Source of the DNA: Lichenibacterium minor
Lineage (GTDB): Bacteria > Pseudomonadota > Alphaproteobacteria > Rhizobiales > Beijerinckiaceae
Direction of reading: 5' to 3'
Assembly: GCF_004137685.1 (NCBI RefSeq)
Contig: NZ_QYBB01000011.1
Location: 78,694 to 142,693, forward strand
Length of the DNA: 64,000 nucleotides
Made by a program: the position numbers and the translations under genes. This document shows positions 39,844 to 48,051 of this stretch, piece by piece; position 1 is the stretch's first letter, and every line of letters starts with the position of its first letter. The notes under the pieces are model-generated. The model ran no database searches. It was not told the DNA's origin and worked only from the letters and a program-made list of their open reading frames with translations.

Positions 39844-40692
39844 TCAGTTCCGCTTGTGGTGCTCGTCGAGGTACAGCGACGCCACCTGCCGGTCGCTGTC
39901 GGAGGCCGACGAGGCGGCCTTGCCGTAGAGGTCGACGATCCAGGCGTCCTTCGGGTCCTTGCCGCCCAGGGCGGCGTCACGCGCCATCGTCAGCCACATC
40001 AGCCCCTTGGCCCGCTGGGGCGGCATTCCGTCGAAGCCGTTGAACAGCATGTGGCCGAGCAGCGCCTGCGCCTGCAGGTGCCCCTTGTCGGCCGCCAGGG
40101 CGAGCCACCGCACGGCCTGGCGGGGGTCCTTCGGCAGGGCGCCGTCGGCGCCGTCGAGGTAGAGCCGGGCGAGGTTGTACTGGGCATCCGCATTGCCGAA
40201 GTTCAGCGCCGCGTATTGGAACATCTCGAGCGCGCGCTCGGGATCGGCCTTGACGCCGGTCTTGGGCAGGCCGTTCAAGCTGTACACGCCCACCGCCACG
40301 AAGGCGTTGGACACGACGGACAGGTCGCGGCGGTCGCCGTCCTCCTCGTCGTAGTTGGCGACGATCTGCGAAAAGTACCGGTAGGCCTTGTCGTCGTCCT
40401 GGGGGACGCCGTCCCCGGACGCGTACATGCGGCCGAGCTTCCAGCGGGCGAGCGGGTTGCCGTTGGCGGCCGCATATTCGAAGGCCTCGACGGACGTCTT
40501 GAAGTTGCCGGAGCGGTAGCCGTCCATCCCCTGCCGGAACGCCTGCGACGGGGTTTCGAAGAGGGACAGCCTGCCGGCGGCCTTGACGCCCTGCGACGCC
40601 ACGTCGGCGCCGTCGAAGGCCGACGCCGGGGAAGCCCAGCACGGCACGACGGCGACCAGCAGGGTGAGGGAGATGCGACGCGAGATCGTCAT
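39844..40692 (-). CDS. exoR: ExoR-family periplasmic Sel1-repeat regulator
   Basis: Periplasmic regulator of 282 residues. In rhizobia ExoR holds the ChvG sensor kinase inactive and so controls exopolysaccharide, flagella and stress genes. It has a signal peptide (cleavage after SPASA) and at least five Sel1 helical repeats, e.g. LARWKLGRMYASGDGVPQDD, DAQYNLARLYLDGADGALPK and AQALLGHMLFNGFDGMP. Start MTISRRISL at 40692. The chvG/chvI genes are not in the window. Regulation would be by proteolysis; no operator was recognised. Confidence 0.92.
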   Translation of the reverse strand: MTISRRISLTLLVAVVPCWASPASAFDGADVASQGVKAAGRLSLFETPSQAFRQGMDGYRSGNFKTSVEAFEYAAANGNPLARWKLGRMYASGDGVPQDDDKAYRYFSQIVANYDEEDGDRRDLSVVSNAFVAVGVYSLNGLPKTGVKADPERALEMFQYAALNFGNADAQYNLARLYLDGADGALPKDPRQAVRWLALAADKGHLQAQALLGHMLFNGFDGMPPQRAKGLMWLTMARDAALGGKDPKDAWIVDLYGKAASSASDSDRQVASLYLDEHHKRN

Positions 40693-41174
40693 GGATCCGG
40701 AACTCAACCGCGGCGGGATGCTGAAACGATGCGAAGCGCGGACGCGGAAAACGCGGTGCCGGTCCGTCGGACAAGACTGCGGAATGCCCCCATAGATTCC
40801 GGTTCCCCTCGACCGCCGGGCCGGCGCCCCGCGCGCCCCCGTGGATGGCGCGAGACGGCCCCGCCGGTCGCCCGGCGGTCATCTCCCGTTCATCTCGCCT
40901 CGGATCGGCGATCAACTCTCGATGGGGGAGAGTAGCGGTCGGTTTATGGCTGAATAGCGGCGCCCACGCTGCCCCAATCGGGCCGAGTTGGGATGATCCA
41001 GGATTGTTGCGCCAATGCCACGTTCAGGTCGCGGACCGTTGTGGAAAGGCAACGCCGTCGATACTTCACGGCATGGCGAACGACGATTCAGCATCGCGCC
41101 TCGCCGATTCTGCCCGCGCCGCTGCGGGGCCGGCGATTCGACATGCCAGGCGAAGCCGGGGCCGCACAGCGAAA
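40693..41174. other. Intergenic region between popZ and exoR, no gene recognised
   Basis: About 480 bases upstream of exoR hold no supportable gene. Short open frames on both strands have poor codon patterns. The region should include the exoR promoter. The popZ terminator lies at its right end, at 41175-41198. In relatives valS usually follows popZ, but no trace of it is visible here. Confidence 0.6.
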
Positions 41175-41198
41175 CGGCCCCCGCGGGAGCGGGAGCCG
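41175..41198 (-). terminator. Terminator hairpin downstream of popZ
   Basis: A 10-base-pair G+C stem with one mismatch (CGGCTCCCGC with GCGGGGGCCG on the minus strand, loop TCCC) is followed by TTTC. It sits 33 bases after the popZ stop and closes the pcm-tolC-popZ stretch. Confidence 0.6.
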
Positions 41199-41231
41199 TC
41201 GAAATCGGTGCCGGTCGTGTTGGGCCGGGGT

Positions 41232-41903
41232 TCAGCCGCGGGGGCCGCGCGCGACGCGCTCGATCTCGCTGCGCACGAGCCGCTCCACGAGCTGCGGGAG
41301 GTTGTCATCGAGCCAAGTCTTCAGCATCGGCCGCAGGAGGTCGCGCATGACGCGCTCGAGCATCGGGGTGTTCTGCAGCACCACCGTGGCGGCCAGCGTT
41401 TCGAAGGCCGACATGACCGATTCGCCGAGCGGCGGGGACAGCAGGTCGCCTTCGGCGTCGTCGCCCAGGGCAGGAACGGGATGGTCTGGCATATCGTGGT
41501 CCTCATCCTGCGCCTGCGCGCGCATCGCGGGTTCGGGCAATCTTGCCCGCAGGCCGGAGATGCCGCCGGCATCCCTCTCGTCCTGCGCCCCGCCGTGGTA
41601 AGCCGCCTCGTCCGCGTCCGATGGCACCGGGGCCGCCGCCTGCAGGGGGGGACGGTCCGCGGAAGGCACGAGCCGGGCGAGGTCGAGCACGTCGTCGTAA
41701 GGTGTGCGGGCGCGGGCCAAGCTGCGCTCCCCTTCGGCCGCCGCATCCGGGCGGCGGGCCGCGACCGGGGTGAGGGCCGGCTTGCCGCCGCCGTTCTGAT
41801 CGTCGGCGATGATCCGCCGGATCGAGGCCAGGATGTCTTCCATCGAGGGCTCCGAGGACCGACCCTCGGCCGGCTCGGGGGGATAGGCGCTGGCAGCGGT
41901 CAT
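41232..41903 (-). CDS. popZ: PopZ-type polar organising protein (DUF2497)
   Basis: Cell-pole scaffold of 223 residues. In alphaproteobacteria PopZ networks hold the ParB-centromere complex at the pole. The N-terminal helix EPSMEDILASIRRIIADD is the hallmark and binds partners. A Pro/Glu/Asp-rich linker follows, then the C-terminal oligomerisation helices (LENTP-like ATVVLQNTPMLERVMRDL and LLRPMLKTWLDDNLPQLVER). It is downstream of tolC on the same strand. A CtrA-like half-pair is upstream at 41976-41991. Confidence 0.93.
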   Translation of the reverse strand: MTAASAYPPEPAEGRSSEPSMEDILASIRRIIADDQNGGGKPALTPVAARRPDAAAEGERSLARARTPYDDVLDLARLVPSADRPPLQAAAPVPSDADEAAYHGGAQDERDAGGISGLRARLPEPAMRAQAQDEDHDMPDHPVPALGDDAEGDLLSPPLGESVMSAFETLAATVVLQNTPMLERVMRDLLRPMLKTWLDDNLPQLVERLVRSEIERVARGPRG

Positions 41904-41975
41904 GAGCCTGAGGACCTTCTTACGCTTTACGGGGTCACGAGCCAGGTCGTCGGCGCCACGGAAAGATTGCGGCGT

Positions 41976-41991
41976 AAACCTGTCCTTAACG
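41976..41991. promoter_or_regulatory. Weak CtrA-like site upstream of popZ
   Basis: TAAACCTGTCCTTAAC has the spacing of the CtrA consensus TTAA-N7-TTAAC. The right half is perfect and the left half is TAAA. It lies 73-88 bases before popZ. CtrA controls polar and cell-cycle genes in this class. In a G+C-rich background such AT pairs are uncommon, but a single partial match is weak evidence. Confidence 0.35.
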
Positions 41992-42172
41992 GATACGTCC
42001 GGTCCCGTCCGCAAACAAGCCATGTGTGGCGAAGTTCCGTGGACAATCGGGCCGGACGGTTGACGCCGTCGCGTCGGAATTGGTGCAAGTTCGCGTTTGT
42101 TTCCGCCCGACCGCTGAAAACGCAGGGGAATGCCTGCCCGCCGTCGATCGGCGGGGCGTCGGTGAACGGCCC

Positions 42173-43810
42173 TCAGCGGCCGTCGGGGGTCCGCAGGCCG
42201 AACCACTTGTCCTTGACCTGGTCGAAGTGGACCGTCGGGTTGTAGGGCTGCAGGCGCAGGTTCAGGCCGGACGCCGACAGCCGCCCGCAGGACGCCAGGA
42301 TGGCGTATGTGGCGACGACGCGGTCGCGCTGGGCGCCGACGAGCTGCACGCGCGCGTTCAACAGCGTTTGCTGGGCGTTGAGCACGTCCAGCGTCGTGCG
42401 CTGGCCGACGCGGGCCTCCTCGCGGGTGCCGTTCAGCGCGATCTCGGCCGCGTTGACCTGGGCCTGGTCGGCCTGAACGGCGGCTTTCGACGACACCAGG
42501 AGCCCCCACGACGAGATCACGGCGGCGCGGACGTTGTCGCGCGACACGTCGACCTGGAACTCGGCGGTCCCGAGCTGCTCCTTGGCCTGCCGGATGGTCG
42601 CGTAGGAGGCGCCGCCCTCGTAGATCGGCACCGTCAGCGACCCCACGATGGAGGCCACCAGGGCGGACGAACCGCCCGTCTGGCTGACGTCGTAGCGCTG
42701 CTGGGCCGAGCCGTTGAGGCTCAGCGTCGGGTAGAGCGCGCCTTCGGCGATCTTCACCTGCAGGGCCGCGACGTCCACGCTGTGCAGCGCCGCCTGCACG
42801 GACGGATGTTCGATCATCGCCACCGCGATGGCGTTTTCGAGCGAAGGCGGGATGCCCCGGTCGAGCGGGCGCGCCGGCTCGAGCCGCGTCGGTTGCTCGC
42901 CGATGACCTGCCGGTAGCTGGCGATGGAGTTCTGCAGCTGCGACTGCGCCGCGAAGTAATCGGCCCGCGAGCCCGCCACGCTGGCTTCCGCCTGGGCCAC
43001 GTCGGTGCGCGTCACCTCGCCGACCTTGAAGCGGTCCTGGGTTTGGCGGAGCTGCTCTTCCAGCACCTTGATGTTGGAGTTGCGCAGGTCGAGGATCGCG
43101 GTGTCGCGCAGCACGTCCATGTAGTTCTGCGCGCCGCTCTGCAGCACGCTCTGCTCGACGTTGCGCAGCGCTTCGCGGCTGGCGAAGACGTTGGATTCGG
43201 CGGACCGGATGTTGTTCGTCGTGCGCAGCCCGTCGAACAGCGTCTGGGTGACGCTGATCCCGGCGCCGCGCGGGATGACGGTGCCCGACGCGTTGGTCCG
43301 CGTGGCTCCCCCCAGCGCCGTCGACGACGTCGTGCCGGCCGACGTGCCGGTCGAGGCCGCGAGGGCCTGGCTGGACAGGGTGCCGGTCCCCGCCGTCGTG
43401 GTGGTGCCGACGCCCGTCGTGGTGGTGCCGGTTCCCACCGTTGTGGTGCCAGCCGTCGACGTGCCGCCGAGGCCCGAAATGCTGGTCGTGCTGGTGGTGT
43501 TGGTGGTGAGGGGGCCGGAATACTGCTCGTATTGGGCGCCGAGATCGCCCGACGCCGAAACATGCGGCATGTAGCCCGAGTTGGCTATCGGGATGTTCTC
43601 GTCGGCCGCGCGGGTGTTGGAGCGCTGGGCGTTGAGGTTGGGATTGTTGAAATAGGCCTTCGACAGCGCGTCGGGCAGGTTCTCGGCGCCGACGGGGCCG
43701 GCCAGCGCCGACAACGCCACGGCGCCCATCAGCGCCAGGGCGGGCGACACGCGGTGTCGCGTCTGGCCGCGGAACACGACGGCGCTGCCTGTGACGCTGG
43801 TACCACTCAT
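42173..43810 (-). CDS. tolC: TolC-family outer membrane efflux protein
   Basis: Outer-membrane exit duct for efflux pumps or type I secretion, 545 residues. The signal peptide ends near AGPVGA, then the helical and beta pattern of TolC follows twice: YMPHVSASGDLGAQYEQYSG and GISVTQTLFDGLRTTNNIRS in the first half, ALYPTLSLNGSAQQRYD and GSLTVPIYEGGASY in the second. Residues about 100-185 are a Thr/Ser/Gly-rich insertion located in the predicted first extracellular loop, which makes the protein about 80 residues longer than usual. It sits between pcm and popZ. Confidence 0.93.
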   Translation of the reverse strand: MSGTSVTGSAVVFRGQTRHRVSPALALMGAVALSALAGPVGAENLPDALSKAYFNNPNLNAQRSNTRAADENIPIANSGYMPHVSASGDLGAQYEQYSGPLTTNTTSTTSISGLGGTSTAGTTTVGTGTTTTGVGTTTTAGTGTLSSQALAASTGTSAGTTSSTALGGATRTNASGTVIPRGAGISVTQTLFDGLRTTNNIRSAESNVFASREALRNVEQSVLQSGAQNYMDVLRDTAILDLRNSNIKVLEEQLRQTQDRFKVGEVTRTDVAQAEASVAGSRADYFAAQSQLQNSIASYRQVIGEQPTRLEPARPLDRGIPPSLENAIAVAMIEHPSVQAALHSVDVAALQVKIAEGALYPTLSLNGSAQQRYDVSQTGGSSALVASIVGSLTVPIYEGGASYATIRQAKEQLGTAEFQVDVSRDNVRAAVISSWGLLVSSKAAVQADQAQVNAAEIALNGTREEARVGQRTTLDVLNAQQTLLNARVQLVGAQRDRVVATYAILASCGRLSASGLNLRLQPYNPTVHFDQVKDKWFGLRTPDGR

Positions 43811-44017
43811 CTTTCGACCTCGACGTCGGTGACGCTGCGCTACGCCGGACGGGCCCGCTCCGCGCTTCGACCGCCCGGCAAGCGCCCGTTCGATGCGCCC
43901 GAGGCGCCACCATACTCCTCCGCGCCGTGCGATGGACCTCGATCGGTCGAAGCGACCGGACAAATCCGGGGTCTGGCGCAAAAATGCGACACAGCGGCGC
44001 GCTGCCCGACGAGAAAA

Positions 44018-44047
44018 AGCCCACCGCCGACGTCGTCGGGGTGGGCT
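44018..44047 (-). terminator. Terminator downstream of pcm
   Basis: On the minus strand a strong stem (AGCCCACC with GGTGGGCT and an inner CGACG/CGTCG part) is followed by a run of five T (44014-44018). It lies 26 bases after the pcm stop, so pcm and tolC are probably separate transcripts. Confidence 0.8.
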
Positions 44048-44072
44048 CGGCGGCCGACCGAGGACCGCTGGA

Positions 44073-44783
44073 TCAGAACACGAAGCCGGCGTTCGCCTTG
44101 AACTCCGCCAGGACCGGAACCGTGGCGTCGAAGATCACCCGCCCGCTCACGTCCTCCCCCGCCTTGGTGTAGAGCGTGACGCGTCCGGAGCGCCGGCCGT
44201 TGTCCTCCGTCGAGGTGGCCACCGCCGCCAGGGTGCCGCGCGGCTTCAACTGCGCGAAGAGCGCATCGAGCCCGGACTCGACCGCGCCGAGCACGACGAT
44301 GGCGTCGTAGGGGGCGCGGGCCGCCCAGCCCTCGGCGAGCGGACCGGTCACCGCCGAAGCGCGCCCTGCCGACCCCTTCACCAGCACGTCGGCGGCGAGG
44401 GCGGTGAGGCCCGCGTCCGATTCGAGCGTCACCACGCTGCCGACCATTTCGAGCAGCACGGCTGCGGCATAGCCCGCGCCGCCCGCGACGACGAGCACAT
44501 GCGCGTCCGGCGCGGGGTCGACGCCCTGGAGCATGCGGGCGAGATGCATCGGCTGCATCAGCGTGCGGACCGGCCTGCCGGTGCCGGGCGACTTGAGGGT
44601 GAGGATCGCGTCGGAATAGCTGAAGGCGCGCAGGTCCTCGGGCAGGAACAGTTCGCGGCGCGTCAGGTCGAAGGCGCGCACGACGCGCGCGTCCGTCACG
44701 TCGAACGTGCGGATCTGGCCGTCAACCATGGCCCGCCTTTGGGCCGAGAACACCTGCTCGGTCGCCGCAACCTCGCCCTGCAT
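44073..44783 (-). CDS. pcm: Protein-L-isoaspartate O-methyltransferase-family protein
   Basis: SAM-dependent methyltransferase fold, 236 residues from the ATG at 44783. Family segments are MVDGQIRTFDVTDARVVRAF, RTLMQPMHLARMLQ, LVVAGGAGYAAAVL in the SAM loop and the final VLAEFKANAGFVF. The canonical SAM loop EIGTGSGY is altered to VVAGGAGY, and ISQP is altered to LMQP, so isoaspartate repair activity should not be assumed. The same divergent form usually stands upstream of tolC in this order. Confidence 0.85.
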   Translation of the reverse strand: MQGEVAATEQVFSAQRRAMVDGQIRTFDVTDARVVRAFDLTRRELFLPEDLRAFSYSDAILTLKSPGTGRPVRTLMQPMHLARMLQGVDPAPDAHVLVVAGGAGYAAAVLLEMVGSVVTLESDAGLTALAADVLVKGSAGRASAVTGPLAEGWAARAPYDAIVVLGAVESGLDALFAQLKPRGTLAAVATSTEDNGRRSGRVTLYTKAGEDVSGRVIFDATVPVLAEFKANAGFVF

Positions 44784-45019
44784 GGAATCCCGCCCTTCGC
44801 TGAGATGACCGGCCGCTCGCGGCCGAACGGATGCCGATCCGTCCCTGTCGAGCCGCGCCGCATGGGCGACGGCGCGCGTTCGCGCTGCCGGCGGCCAGAC
44901 CGGCGGCATTATAGGCGAGCGACGCTCGCTGTCCATTCGCCGGGCCGGGGCTGGTCCGCCGCCCGCGGCCCCCGCAAGGTGGACACAGACCGAATCGCCC
45001 CGAGCCGGAGGCTGGCGCC

Positions 45020-45586
45020 ATGGACAACGAGATCAGCGAACAGATGGAGCACCGGGAACACGCCGAGCACGCGGCCCACAGCGGCGAGCCGCTGCTGCTG
45101 CGGGTTTCGGCGACGATCGCCATCCTGGCCGTGGTGGCGGCTTCCGTCGGCAGCCTCGAAACCATCGAAAGCGGCGCCGCCATCTCGAAGAAGAGCGAAT
45201 CGGTGCTGGTCCAGAACAGGGCCACGGACCGCTGGGCCTTCTTCCAGGCGCAGAGCATCAAGAAGAACATGTACGACATCGCCAAGGCGGCGAACCCCGG
45301 GCAGGCGGACGCGTTCGACGCCAAGGCGCGGGGCTACGAGAAGGACGGGGACGTCACGCGCGAGAAGGCCGAGGAACTCGGCCGCGAAAGCGACGCCCTG
45401 CTCGAAGCCGGCGAGCGTCACGAGAAGCGCCACCATGTCCTCACGGTGGGCGTGACCCTGCTCCACGTCGGCATCGCGGTCGCGACGCTGTCGATCATCA
45501 TGCGCGGCCGGCGCTGGCCCTGGTACGCCGCCATGGTGCTGGGCGTCGTCGGGACGCTCGTGGCTGCCGCCGCCTACGCGGTGTGA
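45020..45586 (+). CDS. DUF4337 membrane protein
   Basis: The 188 residues have one transmembrane segment at about 28-48 and two more near the C-terminus (VGVTLLHVGIAVATLSIIM and WYAAMVLGVVGTLVAAAAYA). A DUF4337 core lies between them: ESVLVQNRATDRWAFFQAQS and IKKNMYDIAK. The middle is a charged coiled-coil-like stretch. GGAGG precedes the ATG. Function unknown. It converges with the cysteine-repeat protein gene, with four bases between them. Confidence 0.88.
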   Translation: MDNEISEQMEHREHAEHAAHSGEPLLLRVSATIAILAVVAASVGSLETIESGAAISKKSESVLVQNRATDRWAFFQAQSIKKNMYDIAKAANPGQADAFDAKARGYEKDGDVTREKAEELGRESDALLEAGERHEKRHHVLTVGVTLLHVGIAVATLSIIMRGRRWPWYAAMVLGVVGTLVAAAAYAV

Positions 45587-45590
45587 CCCC

Positions 45591-46040
45591 TCACCGCCCC
45601 GTCGTTTTCAGGCGCGTGTTGCAGCGGCTCCAATATTTCGGCCAGGTCAGGCCGGGCGTTTCGGCGATCAGCGCGGCCTTGCCGGCGGTCCATTCGGCGC
45701 CACACTGCTTCTGCCGGGCGTGCATCCCGGCCATGCCGGAGCCGGCTTCCGCAGCGGCGGCGGGGGCCGCGGCCGCAGGCGCCGGGACGCCCGGCCGAAC
45801 GGCGGACGCGTTCGTCGCCGGGGCGGGCGCCGGCGTGGCCGGCGACGGCGTGGCGGCGCCCTTCAGGCGCTCGGCGCAGGCGACGCGGTAGCCGTTCCAA
45901 TCCGCGCCGTTCAGCGTGCCGGCCGCGCGGGCCGCCTGGTATTCGCGCCCGCATTGCAGCATCACGGGTTCGGCGGCCCGCGCGGGCAGCGCCGTCGCGG
46001 CGAGGCCTGCCGCCGTCAGAAGCACCCGCACGGCCGTCAT
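45591..46040 (-). CDS. Secreted protein with two cysteine-pair repeats
   Basis: The 149 residues have a signal peptide (MTAVRVLLTAAGLAATALPA, cleavage after ARA). Two related units follow: QCGREYQAARAAGTLNGADW ending VACAERLKG, and QCGAEWTAGKAALIAETPGL ending RCNTRLKTTG. Both have a Cys-x-x-(E)-(Y/W) head and a later Cys-x-x-R/E-L-K. They are joined by an Ala/Pro linker of about 40 residues. A disulphide in each unit is likely. The ATG at 46040 has the best GGGGAGG spacing. Function unknown; conserved in Hyphomicrobiales. Confidence 0.8.
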   Translation of the reverse strand: MTAVRVLLTAAGLAATALPARAAEPVMLQCGREYQAARAAGTLNGADWNGYRVACAERLKGAATPSPATPAPAPATNASAVRPGVPAPAAAAPAAAAEAGSGMAGMHARQKQCGAEWTAGKAALIAETPGLTWPKYWSRCNTRLKTTGR

Positions 46041-46209
46041 CGGCATCCTCCCCGCCTTCCGGTGCCACCCCGGCTCCGCCGCACGCAGGCTGCGCCATCC
46101 CGGGGCCGGCGGCAAGGCGGGCGGCCCCGCCGAACCGCGCCCTCGCTTCGCGCGTCTCCTTGCCGACGGTGGGGTCCCCTACCCCGCCCCCAGCAGGAGC
46201 CCGCGCGCC

Positions 46210-47175
46210 ATGGTCGACGATTCGCAGCCCGGGGACCGCGCCGCGCCGCTCCAGCCACTCGCGCCCGAGCCGCGCGACCCTGGCGCCCCGGTGCCGGGGA
46301 CGGGGCGGCCCGACGCGCTGTCGCCGGAAGACGAGGCGGCCCTCGCCGGCGCGGTGCGGGCACTCGAAGGCACGAGCTTCGCCGCGCACCTGTCCGGCCT
46401 CGTCGGCCGCCAGCTCGGCTTCTCGGGCAGCCTCCTGCCCGCGCGGGTCGCGGAGGTCGCCGACAAGGCCGCCGGCGCGGCGCTGCGATTCGCGCTGCGC
46501 GGCGCCGTGAGGTCGCTGTCGGGCGAGGACCGCCCGCCGCAGAACCGCTTCCATCTCGCCGCCGTGGCGACCACGGGTGCGATCGGGGGCGCCTTCGGGC
46601 TCGCCACCCTGCCGGTCGAGCTGCCGCTGTCGACCGCGTTGATCCTGCGCTCCGTCGCCGACATTGCGCGCGCCGAGGGCGAAGACCTGCACGACCCCGA
46701 GGCCGTGTTGAGCTGCCTCGAAGTCTTCGCCCTCGGTACGGGCGGCGAAGCTGCGCTGGGCGAAAGCAGCTATTTCGCCGTGCGGGCGCTGCTCGCCAAA
46801 TCCGTCACCGAGGCGGCTCGTCACCTCGTGGCCCGCGGTGTGGCCGACGAGGCCGCGCCCGTCCTGTCGCGGCTGCTCGGGCAGATCGCATCGCGCTTCG
46901 GCCTCGCCGTGTCGCAGAAGGTCGTCGCCCAGGCGGTGCCGGTCATCGGCGCCGTGACGGGCGCGGGCATCAACGCGGCCTTCATGGACCACTACCAAAG
47001 GCTGGCACGCGGCCACTTCACGGTGCGCCGCCTGGAACGGGTCTACGGGCCGGACCTCGTGCGGGCCGCCTACGAACGGCTTCGCACCGCGGCGGGGGGC
47101 GACGACCCGATGGAAAAGGCCGCCGTGCCGGCGCGGCCGAGCGGTATCGCCGCGCTGGCGGAGGAACGGACCTGA
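46210..47175 (+). CDS. EcsC-family protein
   Basis: The 321 residues have an N-terminal Pro/Asp-rich region to about residue 40, followed by a membrane-associating helical EcsC domain. Seen are ATTGAIGGAFGLATLPVELP, STALILRSVADIARAEGEDL and a C-terminal helix YQRLARGHFTVRRLERVYG. EcsC proteins are named after a Bacillus ABC exporter locus, but no transporter is adjacent here. AGGAG precedes the ATG. Function uncertain. Confidence 0.88.
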   Translation: MVDDSQPGDRAAPLQPLAPEPRDPGAPVPGTGRPDALSPEDEAALAGAVRALEGTSFAAHLSGLVGRQLGFSGSLLPARVAEVADKAAGAALRFALRGAVRSLSGEDRPPQNRFHLAAVATTGAIGGAFGLATLPVELPLSTALILRSVADIARAEGEDLHDPEAVLSCLEVFALGTGGEAALGESSYFAVRALLAKSVTEAARHLVARGVADEAAPVLSRLLGQIASRFGLAVSQKVVAQAVPVIGAVTGAGINAAFMDHYQRLARGHFTVRRLERVYGPDLVRAAYERLRTAAGGDDPMEKAAVPARPSGIAALAEERT

Positions 47176-47568
47176 AGGCCGCCGCGAGTCGCTCATGATA
47201 CGGTCTCGAGGCGGCCGGCCCGGAATGCTGGCGTTTCGGCGACAGGGGCGGCTCCCGCGCTGCCCCGGTTCGCGGGAGCCGCGTCCGACCGCGCCGGGCT
47301 CGACGCGGGGTGGGCTCGGGACGCGGCCTGGATCGCCTGCCTGACCAACAGCCCTCCTTGGGCCGAGACGGCGCGTCGGGATTTCGCGCTTGTCTTCGGG
47401 TGACCGATCGGCGCTGGCCGATCCAACGCGCCGGGACGCGCCACGTTGGGGTCCGGCGTCGACGTTCCTCGCCCGGCCACTCGGCAGCGCCGGGCGAGCC
47501 AAGATGAGGTTCAGCGCGTTTCGCGGGATGAGGAGAAGGTGCGGACCTGTTCGGCGCCGGTCACGGTC
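47176..47568. other. Intergenic region between EcsC gene and tRNA-Cys, no gene recognised
   Basis: Nearly 400 bases with no convincing gene on either strand. A 95-codon minus-strand open frame (47193-47480) has the composition of random G+C-rich sequence and no start signal. The right end should hold trailer signals of tRNA-Cys. Confidence 0.6.
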
Positions 47569-47642
47569 TGGAGGCCTCGCCCGGAATCGAACCGGGGTGC
47601 AAGGATTTGCAGTCCTCTGCGTAACCACTCCGCCACGAGGCC
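47569..47642 (-). tRNA. tRNA-Cys (anticodon GCA)
   Basis: A 74-base cloverleaf on the minus strand. The acceptor stem is GGCCTCG/CGAGGCC with discriminator U, as in tRNA-Cys, and an encoded CCA. The anticodon GCA is at 47608-47610. The T-loop GGTTCGATTCC is intact. Confidence 0.95.
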
Positions 47643-47830
47643 TCGCGGGGGTCGGTGAAGACCCACGGTCGCTTGGTCAGGGCGACAGGAGCGGTGTCTA
47701 ACGGATCCGCGATGTGACGGCAAGGCGGCCGCCCGCGAAAACTTTTCCCCCGCCGCCCGGCAGAATGGGGCTTGGCAAAGCCGCATCTTCCCGGCTAAAC
47801 AGCACCCACGCCGCGGCGACGCGGCGGTGT

Positions 47831-47906
47831 TCCCCGATAGCTCAGCTGGTAGAGCATTCGACTGTTAATCGAATTGTCGCAGGTTCGAGCCCTGCTCGGG
47901 GAGCCA
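47831..47906 (+). tRNA. tRNA-Asn (anticodon GTT)
   Basis: A 76-base cloverleaf with acceptor stem TCCCCGA/TCGGGGA, discriminator G and an encoded CCA. The anticodon GTT is at 47864-47866. D-loop AGCTCAGCTGGTAGAGC and T-loop GGTTCGAGCCC are canonical. GUN anticodons like this receive queuosine, made by queA-tgt in this window. Confidence 0.97.
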
Positions 47907-48051
47907 TAGCGCTCCAGGCGTTCTCCCAACATCATCGCGATCGAGCTTCTTCGGATCCCGTCCTTGCGACGGTTGATCGATGGGCGGATCTCTCTCATCT
48001 CTGCCGTGCCCGCGATCGCGCGGGCAGCCCTCACCCTCCTGTGGATGCTCC

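Noticed and set aside
47193..47480. A 95-codon minus-strand open frame before tRNA-Cys
   Set aside because: It has no ribosome site, no motif and a random-like composition.
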